DNA of 64,000 nt from positions 3,038,001 through 3,102,000 of the forward strand of contig NZ_CP177357.1 of assembly GCF_046845755.1 (NCBI RefSeq), written 5' to 3'. The notes beneath the pieces were generated by a model that worked only from the letters and a program-made list of their open reading frames with translations, was not told the DNA's origin and made no database searches. A program made the translations under genes and the position numbers. Below, in pieces: positions 16,037-23,434 of the stretch; the first letter of the stretch is position 1; each line of letters begins with the position of its first letter. The stretch is from Rubrivirga sp046845755. Its GTDB lineage: Bacteria; Bacteroidota; Rhodothermia; Rhodothermales; Rubricoccaceae.

Positions 16037-16669
16037 TCACGCGTCCGGCCGCCCCTCGTCGCGCAGGGCCTCCAGGCCTGCCAGGTCGACCGCGCGCAAC
16101 GCCGCCTCCAGGTCGTCGTCCGAGACGCCCGTGCCGGTCACCTCGACGTGGAAGCGCTCCCCCACGATCAGGCTGAACTCGCCGCTCCGGCGCTCCGAGT
16201 CGTACGTCCGGTAGCCGCGCCGGCCGCCCATCGAGACGGTCCGCTCGTACGTCGAGCCGGACTCGCGGTCGAGGTCGGCCATCGTCCAGCCCAGCCCCAT
16301 CATCGCCATCGAGGGAATGGCGCCGTAGTCCATGATGCCGATGTCGACCTGGGCGTCGCCGGCGCCGTAGACGGCCTCGACGCGCGAGATCGAGAAGCCC
16401 ATCGCGCCGTCCGTCGAGCCCTCGACCTCGCCCTGCGCCAGCCCGGCGGCCTCGTCGGGCAGCAGGTCGCGCAGCGTCCGGAAGTTGACGGGCTCGGCCG
16501 GCGGGCGGTCAGCGGCCTCCTGCATCTGCTCGACGGCGCTCTGCATCTCGCCCAAGCGCCCGAGCACGCCCGGCTCGCCGGTCTCCTCGATGGCGTCGTC
16601 GGCAGGGTCGTCGCCGCCGCAGGCGGCGAGCGGGAGGGCGAGGGCGGCGAGCAACAGGAGCGGGCGCAT
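16037..16669 (-). CDS. Hypothetical lipoprotein
   Basis: 210 residues. The ATG at 16669 gives a short signal peptide ending in the lipobox LPLAAC (cysteine 17), so the protein should be lipid-anchored on the periplasmic side. The mature part has an acidic linker, a short helix rich in Glu/Gln (about 35-60), then a beta-rich domain with repeated Gly/Met/Tyr segments (MGLGWTMADLDR, GRRGYRTYDS). This resembles lipoproteins of unknown function in related bacteria. No catalytic motif is visible. Confidence 0.68.
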   Translation of the reverse strand: MRPLLLLAALALPLAACGGDDPADDAIEETGEPGVLGRLGEMQSAVEQMQEAADRPPAEPVNFRTLRDLLPDEAAGLAQGEVEGSTDGAMGFSISRVEAVYGAGDAQVDIGIMDYGAIPSMAMMGLGWTMADLDRESGSTYERTVSMGGRRGYRTYDSERRSGEFSLIVGERFHVEVTGTGVSDDDLEAALRAVDLAGLEALRDEGRPDA

Positions 16670-16792
16670 GGAGTCGGAAGATCGGGTCTCGCCCAGGCTA
16701 CGGCAGACGGCCGAACCACAGCGCACCCCGACGGCGCGATTCACCGGGCTGGCGGCGGCATTCACAGAGGAGCCCATCGCCGCGTCTCGTGC

Positions 16793-16912
16793 GGACATCC
16801 CCCACCCCTCCGGGGCACCCCCTTTCAAAGGGGGACCGCATGGTTTGGAGCCCTGTCGCGTGAGTCCCCCTTCGAAGGGGGACGAGGAGCGGAGCGACGC
16901 CGGGGGATGTCG
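16793..16912. repeat. 120-bp palindromic interspersed element
   Basis: The ends are an exact 10-bp inverted repeat (GACATCCCCC at 16794 and GGGGGATGTC at 16902). Inside lie two more palindromes, CCCCTTTCAAAGGGG and CCCCCTTCGAAGGGGG. The shape is that of a REP/MITE-like element lying in the 299-base gap between a lipoprotein gene and an LVIVD-repeat gene. It has no coding capacity. Confidence 0.65.
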
Positions 16913-16968
16913 GCCCGAGCACGACGGCCAGCCGGGCCAGGGCGGGCGCACACCGTCGGAGACCGAGC

Positions 16969-18090
16969 CTACAGGTTGGGCGCCTTGGGGTCCCACTTGA
17001 GGACCGTCAGCGTGCCCTCGAGGTCGCTCGCGTAGAGGTAGCCGCCCGGCGACGGCAGCGAGACGCCCCAGTTGCCGTAGAACGCCGCGTCGTCGTTGTC
17101 GGCGTGCGTGTCAAAGCGGGCCACCTCGACCGGGTTGGCGATGTCGGAGATGTCCAGGACGTAGACGCCCGACGCGTAGTGCGACACGAACGCGTAGTCC
17201 CCGTCGATCTGGACGTTGTGCGCCAGCCGGCTCGTGCCCAGCCAATCGCCGACGAGCGTCGGGTTCTCGGCGTCCGAGAGATCCCACACCTTGACCGTCT
17301 TGTCGACGGTCTCCTCGGTCGTCATCGCGTGGCGGCCGTCGGCGCTCGGCCAGATGTTGTGGACGTAGCCCGGCGCCGGCACGTCGACGCGGCCGATCAT
17401 CGTGGGGTGGGCCTTGTCCGTCATGTCCCACATCGAGAACGTCGGGTTGCGGCCCTCGGCCACGTAGAGCGTGTCGTTGCGGGCGAAGATGTCGTGCGAG
17501 TCGGGGACGGGCACCTCGGCCACGTCGACCGGGCGGATCGGGTCGGCGAGGTTGATCACCACGATCCCGTTGGCGTCCGAGTTCAGCATGTAGGCGTAGC
17601 CGGTCGCTGTGTCGATCGACAGGTTGTGGGACGACACCAGCCGGTCGTTCTCGCCACGCACGACGGCGATCTCTTCGGCGTGGTGCGGCAGCCCGCGCAG
17701 GTCGATCACCTGGAGCCCCTCGCTCCGGCCGAGCGCCTCGGTCGCGATGTAGGCGAACGAGCCGTACGTCTTGATGTCGCGCCAGTAGAACGGCGCGCTG
17801 TCCGTCGGGCCCGGGATCTGGGCGACGACCTCCAGGCTGGGCACGGCGACGATGGCGATGCCCTCGACGTTGCCCATGATGGCGTACTCGGCACCGTCGT
17901 TCGCCGTGTAGGCCCAGACGTCGGAGCCGCCGATGATGTCGGGGATGCCGACCGAGTCGGGGTCGCGGGGCTGGTCGGCGCCGGGGCGCGGGATGGTGGG
18001 GAGCTCGACGGTCCCGATGAGGTCGAGCTGCTGGGCGCCGGCGGGCGCGGCGAGGAGGGCGGCGAGGGCCGCGAGGGCGACGAGACGCAT
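16969..18090 (-). CDS. LVIVD-repeat (choice-of-anchor-B-like) secreted beta-propeller protein
   Basis: 373 residues. A Sec signal peptide covers residues 1-19 (MRLVALAALAALLAAPAGA). The mature protein is built of repeats in which a short strand such as GIAIVAV, GLQVIDL, GIVVINL, TVKVWDL or GVYVLDI is followed by an -ANPVEVA-type strand, the hallmark of LVIVD repeats that build beta-propellers. Conserved H-N pairs (SSHNLSID, YVHNIWPS, LAHNVQID) recur once per blade. Proteins of this kind are exported, often surface-associated, with no known enzyme activity. There is no T9SS domain at its C-terminus. It is divergent from the manC-like gene. Confidence 0.83.
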   Translation of the reverse strand: MRLVALAALAALLAAPAGAQQLDLIGTVELPTIPRPGADQPRDPDSVGIPDIIGGSDVWAYTANDGAEYAIMGNVEGIAIVAVPSLEVVAQIPGPTDSAPFYWRDIKTYGSFAYIATEALGRSEGLQVIDLRGLPHHAEEIAVVRGENDRLVSSHNLSIDTATGYAYMLNSDANGIVVINLADPIRPVDVAEVPVPDSHDIFARNDTLYVAEGRNPTFSMWDMTDKAHPTMIGRVDVPAPGYVHNIWPSADGRHAMTTEETVDKTVKVWDLSDAENPTLVGDWLGTSRLAHNVQIDGDYAFVSHYASGVYVLDISDIANPVEVARFDTHADNDDAAFYGNWGVSLPSPGGYLYASDLEGTLTVLKWDPKAPNL

Positions 18091-18244
18091 GGGGGCTTGG
18101 GGAGGCAGTCCAGGCAATGTAGGGCGGTGGCGGGGCGGAGCCATGAGGGCGGGAGCGCGCAGCGGCGGCGCCCGGAGTCGCGGCGGCCCCTCCGGGCACC
18201 GCAGCCGCCGCCGGCCGTAGACCCCATCCTCCCTCCCCTCAACG

Positions 18245-19363
18245 ATGTCCCTCTACGCCGTCATCATGGCTGGCGGGGTCGGCAGCCGGTTCTGGCCGCG
18301 CAGCCGCCGCTCGCACCCCAAGCAGTTTCTCGACGTCTTCGGCGACGCCTCGCTGATCCAGAACACGTTCGCCCGGCTCCAGCCGCTCGTCGCGCCCGAG
18401 AACGTGCTCGTGGTCACGAACGCCGACTACGTCGGCAAGACGCGGGAGCACCTGCCGGCCGTGCCCGAGGGCAACATCCTGGGCGAGCCGGTCGCCCGCA
18501 ACACGGCGCCGTGCATCGCGCTCGCGGCCGCCAAGCTGATCGCCGAGGACCCCGACGCCACGATGATCGTGCTCCCGGCCGACCACCTCATCGCGAACGT
18601 CAGCCGCTTCCACGAGGTGCTCCGCGCGGCCGTCGAGGCGGCCCAGACGCGCGGCGGCGACGCGCCCGCCCCGCTCGTCACCATCGGCATCCGGCCGACC
18701 CACCCCGAGACGGGCTACGGCTACATCCAGTTCGACGCCGACGGCGACACCGACGGCGTCCGCGACGACGGGCCCGCCGACAAGCCGAAGGCGCACAACG
18801 TGCTGACGTTCGCCGAGAAGCCCGACCTCCAGACCGCCGAGCGCTTCTTGGACGCGGGCGACTTCCTGTGGAACTCGGGCATGTTCATCTGGCGCGCCGA
18901 CGCCATCCTGGCCGCCTTCGAGCGCTACCTCCCCGTCGTGCACCGGCTGTTCGCCCCGCTGGCGGACGCGTTCGGGACCGACGCCGAAGCCGGCGCCGTC
19001 GCCGACGCCTACGAGCGGAGCCCCAAGATCTCGATCGACTACGGCATCCTGGAGCAGGCGGCGGATGTGCTCGTCGTGCCCGGCGCCTTCGGGTGGAGCG
19101 ACGTCGGGGACTGGCGGGCCGTCCACGAGCTCTCCGAGCAGGACGACGCCGGCAACCGCGCCGAGGGCAACGTGATCCTGCAGGACACGGCCCGGAGCCT
19201 GGCCCGCAGCGCCGACGGCCGCCTGCTCGTGCTCGTCGGGATGGAGGACACGGTCGTCGTCGATACGGGCGACGCGGTCCTGGTGTGCCACCGCGAGCAG
19301 GCCCAGAAGGTCAAGGACGTGGTCGACTTCCTGGGCGTCCACGGGATGGAGGAGTACATGTAG
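18245..19363 (+). CDS. manC: Mannose-1-phosphate guanylyltransferase
   Basis: 372 residues with the GDP-mannose pyrophosphorylase signature MAGGVGSRFWPRSRRSHPKQF at the N-terminus, the LPADHLI motif (about residue 114) and the late KISIDYGILEQA and FGWSDVGDW motifs. It makes GDP-mannose from GTP and mannose-1-phosphate for glycan synthesis. The length matches the short, single-function form without a phosphomannose isomerase half. It stands alone, followed by a strong hairpin. Confidence 0.93.
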   Translation: MSLYAVIMAGGVGSRFWPRSRRSHPKQFLDVFGDASLIQNTFARLQPLVAPENVLVVTNADYVGKTREHLPAVPEGNILGEPVARNTAPCIALAAAKLIAEDPDATMIVLPADHLIANVSRFHEVLRAAVEAAQTRGGDAPAPLVTIGIRPTHPETGYGYIQFDADGDTDGVRDDGPADKPKAHNVLTFAEKPDLQTAERFLDAGDFLWNSGMFIWRADAILAAFERYLPVVHRLFAPLADAFGTDAEAGAVADAYERSPKISIDYGILEQAADVLVVPGAFGWSDVGDWRAVHELSEQDDAGNRAEGNVILQDTARSLARSADGRLLVLVGMEDTVVVDTGDAVLVCHREQAQKVKDVVDFLGVHGMEEYM

Positions 19364-19403
19364 GCCCCGAACCGCCCTCAACCCGGTCGCCCGCTGTCGG
19401 TCG

Positions 19404-19449
19404 CCGCCCCGCCCGCCTCGCCCGCCTCCCACCGAGGCGGACGGGGCGG
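19404..19449 (+). terminator. 17-bp stem hairpin downstream of manC
   Basis: CCGCCCCGCCCGCCTCG (19404-19420) pairs with CGAGGCGGACGGGGCGG (19433-19449) with one mismatched position and a 12-base loop, 40 bases after the manC stop codon. No T-run follows. It is very stable and probably terminates or protects the manC transcript. Confidence 0.6.
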
Positions 19450-19564
19450 GCGGCCCGCGCCTGGGGACCTCATCGATCGCACCCATGACCCGCCGCCGTC
19501 ACCACCCGAGCGTTCGTTGTGACTTCACCGGCCCGAGCGAAACCAGGGGCTTGCGGTCCCGTAC

Positions 19565-19600
19565 TGACGCCCGAGTTCACAAAGTGACCGCCGAGTCACC
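19565..19600. promoter_or_regulatory. Candidate TetR operator: two 16-bp direct repeats
   Basis: TGACGCCCGAGTTCAC (19565) and TGACCGCCGAGTCACC (19585) are 20 bases apart, about two helical turns. The second is also an inverted repeat (GTGAC at 19584, GTCAC at 19595). They end 21 bases before the start of the tetR-family gene, where an autorepressor would bind. TTGACG at 19603 could be a -35 element just downstream. Confidence 0.5.
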
Positions 19601-19621
19601 TCTTGACGCCCCGTTCATATT

Positions 19622-20293
19622 TTGGAAACCGACGCCCCCCTGCTGACCCGCCGCGACCGTGAGCGGCTCGCCCGCCGCGAGGCCATGCTCGATGCGGCCC
19701 TCGCCGTCTTCGGCGAGCACGGGTTCGAGGGCGCCACGCTCGACGGGATCGCCGACCGGGCCGAATTCGGCAAGGGCACGCTCTACAACTACTTCCCCGG
19801 CGGCAAGGACGAGCTGTTCCACGCCCTGTTCGAGGAGCACGTCGTGAGCGGGCTCCGCGCGGTCGTTGCCCGGGCGCTCCCCGACGACCGGCCGCTGGAT
19901 ACGGCCGCCGACGCGCGCGCAGGCTTCCACGACCTGCTGCTGGGCCTCCTCGAGCACTTCGAGGCGAATCGCTCCGTCCTCCGGCTGTTCATGACCGAGG
20001 GCCCGCGCGCGCTCCACGACCCCGACCGGATGGCCGACCTCGTCGACCAGTTCGCCGGGCTCACCGACGCCGTCGCGGCGGCCGTCGAGCGGTCGATGGC
20101 CGCCGGCGCCATCCGCGCCCTCCCGCCGCTCTCCGTGGCGCACCTCCTGTTCGGGAACGTCCGGGGGCTGCTGCTGGCGCACGCCGCCCATGACTGCGCC
20201 CGGCCCGGCGCCGCGACGCTCCCCCCGCTCGACCCGGCCGAGACCGCCGCGTTCCTCACGACCGTCCTGTTCGACGGGCTCCTCGCCCGATGA
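19622..20293 (+). CDS. TetR/AcrR family transcriptional regulator
   Basis: 223 residues from a TTG start. The N-terminal helix-turn-helix is clear (ILDAALAVF-type helix, GFEGATLDGIADRAEFGKGTLYNYFPGGKDELF, residues about 20-65). The C-terminal ligand-binding half is variable, as usual. TTG is chosen because it leaves the normal length of about 20 residues before the HTH; the next ATG (19684) would cut into its first helix. It is the first gene of an efflux operon, and its stop overlaps the tolC start by four bases, so it most likely represses its own operon. Confidence 0.88.
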   Translation: METDAPLLTRRDRERLARREAMLDAALAVFGEHGFEGATLDGIADRAEFGKGTLYNYFPGGKDELFHALFEEHVVSGLRAVVARALPDDRPLDTAADARAGFHDLLLGLLEHFEANRSVLRLFMTEGPRALHDPDRMADLVDQFAGLTDAVAAAVERSMAAGAIRALPPLSVAHLLFGNVRGLLLAHAAHDCARPGAATLPPLDPAETAAFLTTVLFDGLLAR

Positions 20294-21954
20294 CACGCCC
20301 CCCGATGTTCCGTCGCCTCGTCCTCGCCCTCCTCGCCGCCACGGTCCTCTCCGGGGTGGCGGTCGTCGTCGCCCCGTCGGCCCGTGCCCAAGACGCCCCG
20401 GCCGGCCCCGTGGTGCTCACGCTCGACGCCGCCATCGAGATCGCGCTCGAGCGCGCGTACGCCATCCGCCTGGCGCGGCTCGACACCGAGACGGCGCGGT
20501 CCCAGGTCCGCGAGGCCTACGGCGGGCTGCTCCCGCGCGTCGACGCGACGAGCCAGTTCTCGCGCAACGTGGTCCAGGCCAACCCGTTCGCGGGCTCCTC
20601 GGCGGGCAACCTCTTCAGCGGGCTCGGCGCCATCGGCTGGCTGGCGTTCAACGAGCAGGCCCGGACGGACGACGACCCGGCGACGGTGCCGATCTCGCTC
20701 GCGGAGTACAACCGGCGCGTGAGCGAGGGGCAGTCGGCGGCGGGCTTCGTGCCGGGCGACGGGAGCAGCAACCCCTTCGGCACGGACAACCAGTTCACGA
20801 ACACGCTGTCGCTGACGCAGCCGATCTACTCGGGGACCGCGTTCGCGGCCGTCCGCGGGGCGCGGTCGCTCGTCGAGATCAACGAGGCGGCCGTCGCGCA
20901 GCGCGAGGACGAGACGATCGACCAGACGCGGCAGGCCTTCTACGGCGCGCTCCTGGCGGAGCAGCAGGCGGCCGTGCAGCGGGCCTCGCTGGAGCGCTCG
21001 CGCGAGACGTTCGGCGAGGCCTCGCAGCTCGTCGCCCAGGGCGTCCGCCCCGTCTTGGAGCGGCTCAACGCCGAGGTCGACCTCGCGAACGCCGGGACGG
21101 CTGTCGTCACGGCCGAGGCATCCGCCGAGACCGCGCGCGACCAGCTGTTGCTGACACTCGGCCTGCCGGTCGACTCCCAAGTCGTGCTGGTCGGCGAACT
21201 CGCGCCGCCGGCGGACGGGCTGTTCCAGACGGTCGGGCTGGCGGCGGCCTCGGCGCGCGCGCTCGACCAGCGGCCCGACATCCAGCAGGCCACGCTCGCC
21301 GTCCGCCTCAACGAGGTCCAGCGCGACATCACGAAGGCCGGCCTCTTCCCCAGCCTCAGCGCCTTCGTCAACGCGGGCTACAACGGCAACGTCCCGGACG
21401 ACCGGAGCTTCCTGACGAACCCGGACCCCGCCGACCCCTTCACCTTCGAGTCCGGCTCGACGGGCTTCTTCTCCGACGCGTACTGGAACCCGAGCCTGAC
21501 GGTCGGGCTGCGGCTGAACTGGATGCTCTTCGACGGTTTCCAGACGAACCGCCGCATCCAGCAGAACCAGATCGCGGTCGACCAGGCGGCAATCCAGCTG
21601 GAGCAGGCGCGGAACGCGGCGCAGCTCGAGGTGGCCGCGGCCGTCCGCCAGCTCGAGAGCGCGCGGCGGCGGCTGGAGGCCCAGTCGCGGACGGTCTCGA
21701 CGGCCGAGACGGCGTTCGCCTTCGCCTCGGCGCGCCTGTCCGAGGGCGTCGCCAGCCAGCTCGACGTGCGCGTGTCGAGCCAGAACCTCGACCTCGCGCG
21801 CCTCAACTACCTCCAGGCGGTCTACGACGCGCTCGTCGCCCGGAGCGCCTACGAGCGCGCGACCGGCACGATCGCCCCGACCGCCCTCGACACCGTTCCG
21901 CCCGCCGAGACGCCGACCGTGATCTCGCCGGTGACCACGATTGGCTCCGACTGA
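20290..21954 (+). CDS. TolC family outer-membrane efflux protein
   Basis: 554 residues, with an N-terminal signal peptide (hydrophobic 8-26, cleavage near ARAQ). It has the two-fold repeat of outer-membrane factors: LTLDAAIEIALERAYAIRLA (about 40-60) opens the first half and ALDQRPDIQQATLAVRLNE (about 325-345) the second, each with long amphipathic helices for the periplasmic tunnel. It forms the outer-membrane exit duct for the adaptor and RND pump encoded next. It overlaps the regulator gene by ATGA. Confidence 0.9.
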   Translation: MTRPPMFRRLVLALLAATVLSGVAVVVAPSARAQDAPAGPVVLTLDAAIEIALERAYAIRLARLDTETARSQVREAYGGLLPRVDATSQFSRNVVQANPFAGSSAGNLFSGLGAIGWLAFNEQARTDDDPATVPISLAEYNRRVSEGQSAAGFVPGDGSSNPFGTDNQFTNTLSLTQPIYSGTAFAAVRGARSLVEINEAAVAQREDETIDQTRQAFYGALLAEQQAAVQRASLERSRETFGEASQLVAQGVRPVLERLNAEVDLANAGTAVVTAEASAETARDQLLLTLGLPVDSQVVLVGELAPPADGLFQTVGLAAASARALDQRPDIQQATLAVRLNEVQRDITKAGLFPSLSAFVNAGYNGNVPDDRSFLTNPDPADPFTFESGSTGFFSDAYWNPSLTVGLRLNWMLFDGFQTNRRIQQNQIAVDQAAIQLEQARNAAQLEVAAAVRQLESARRRLEAQSRTVSTAETAFAFASARLSEGVASQLDVRVSSQNLDLARLNYLQAVYDALVARSAYERATGTIAPTALDTVPPAETPTVISPVTTIGSD

Positions 21955-22030
21955 CGGCCCCGCCCCGGGCCCGGCCGCCAGGCCCCGACACGATCCCCCT
22001 GAGACGCTGTCTCCGACTTCGCAACCTCCC

Positions 22031-23353
22031 ATGCGACACACTGCCCCCCTCTCCCTTCTCGCGCTCGCGCTTGGGCTCGCCGCCTGCGGGCCCGACGCCG
22101 AGCCCGAGACCGAGACGCCGACCGACCGCTCGATCCCCGTCGAGGTCGTCGTCGCCGACCCCGGCTACTTCGAGGACACCATCGAGTTGACCGGGACGGT
22201 CGACGCCGACAACGACGCGACGCTGTCGCCGGACGTGCCCGGGATGCTGACATACGTGGCGCCCGTCGGCACGTTCGTGCGCGCGGGGCAGACGGTCGCC
22301 CAGGTCCGCGCGACGACGCAGCAGGCCGGCGTGAGCCAGGCGCAGGCCGGCGTCGCCCAGGGCCGCGCGGGCGTCGCCCAGGCCGAGGCGTCGGTCGCCG
22401 GCGCCGAGGCCGGCTTGCGGGCCGCGCGCGCCCAGCGCGAGGCGGCCCAGGCCCAGCTCGACCTCGCCCAGGACCAGTACCGCCGCCAGCTCCCCCTGTA
22501 CCGCGACTCGATCTTGTCGGCGCTCGAGTTCCGCAACGTCGAGACGCAGCTCGCACAGGCGCGGGCGCAGGTGGCCCAGGCCGACGCCGGGATCGCCCAG
22601 GCGCAGGGCCAGGTCCGCGCCTCGCGCGAGGGCGTGAACGCGGCGCGGGCGCAGTCGTCGGCGGCGCAGGCGGGCGTGGCGAGCGCGCGGAGCCAGCTCG
22701 CGAGCACGCGCGTCGTGGCCCCGTTCTCGGGCGTCGTCGAAGCGCGGCTGCAGGAGCCGGGCGAGCTTGCCTCGCCGGGCCAGCCGGTCGTCCGGCTCGT
22801 CGGCGCCGGCTCGGTCAAGGTGACCGCCGGCGTGCCCGAGCGGTACGCGGGCGAGATCGAGCAGGGGACGCAGGTCCAGGTCTCGCCGAACGCCTACGCG
22901 GTCGAGGCGCGCGGCGGGCGCGTCTCGTTCGTCGGGCTCGCCATCGACACCGGGAGCCGGACGTTCCCCATCGAGGTCTCGGTCGAGAACGCCGACCGCT
23001 CGCTCAAGCCGTCGATGGTCGTCCGGATGGACGTGACGCGGAGCATCATCGAGGACGCGATCGTGGTGCCCGCCGAGGCCATCGTGCGCGACGAGCGGGG
23101 CACGAGCGTCTTCATCGTCGCCGACGGCGTCGCCACGCGGCGCGTCGTCACGCTCGGCCCCGACGCCGGCGACCGCGTCGTGCTCGCCTCCGGCGTCGCC
23201 GCCGGCGACCCGATCATCGTCTCCGGCGCCGGCGAGCTGACCGAGGGCGAGGCCGTCCGCGTCGTCGACACGCGCGACATGGCGGACTCGGCGTCGCGGT
23301 CGTCTCGTGAGCCCGTCGCCCGCCCCACCGCCGCCGCGGTCCGGGACGAGTGA
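22031..23353 (+). CDS. RND efflux periplasmic adaptor (membrane fusion) lipoprotein
   Basis: 440 residues. A lipobox (LGLAAC, cysteine near residue 19) makes this a lipid-anchored adaptor. The barrel-sandwich half (DATLSPDVPGMLTYV) is followed by an exceptionally alanine/glutamine-rich coiled-coil hairpin (about 95-235) with repeated GVAQAEA-like heptads, the second half of the lipoyl domain (TRVVAPFSGVVEARL), then beta-barrel and membrane-proximal domains. It would link the TolC protein to the RND pump. It ends in a Ser/Arg-rich tail. Confidence 0.9.
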   Translation: MRHTAPLSLLALALGLAACGPDAEPETETPTDRSIPVEVVVADPGYFEDTIELTGTVDADNDATLSPDVPGMLTYVAPVGTFVRAGQTVAQVRATTQQAGVSQAQAGVAQGRAGVAQAEASVAGAEAGLRAARAQREAAQAQLDLAQDQYRRQLPLYRDSILSALEFRNVETQLAQARAQVAQADAGIAQAQGQVRASREGVNAARAQSSAAQAGVASARSQLASTRVVAPFSGVVEARLQEPGELASPGQPVVRLVGAGSVKVTAGVPERYAGEIEQGTQVQVSPNAYAVEARGGRVSFVGLAIDTGSRTFPIEVSVENADRSLKPSMVVRMDVTRSIIEDAIVVPAEAIVRDERGTSVFIVADGVATRRVVTLGPDAGDRVVLASGVAAGDPIIVSGAGELTEGEAVRVVDTRDMADSASRSSREPVARPTAAAVRDE

Positions 23354-23425
23354 TCCGTGATGCGTGATGCGTGAGGGCCCTCTCTCCGCATCTCGCACGT
23401 CATCACATATCACGCATCACGCATC
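23351..23425. repeat. Inverted GTGATGCGTGATGC repeats inside the efflux operon
   Basis: GTGATGCGTGATGCGTGA (about 23357-23374) is matched by the complementary ATCACGCATCACGCATC at 23409-23425, giving an inverted repeat with arms of about 16 bases around a 35-base spacer. It lies between the adaptor stop and the RND start and could fold in the mRNA to tune expression of the pump. Confidence 0.55.
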
Positions 23426-23434
23426 TTCAGATCC

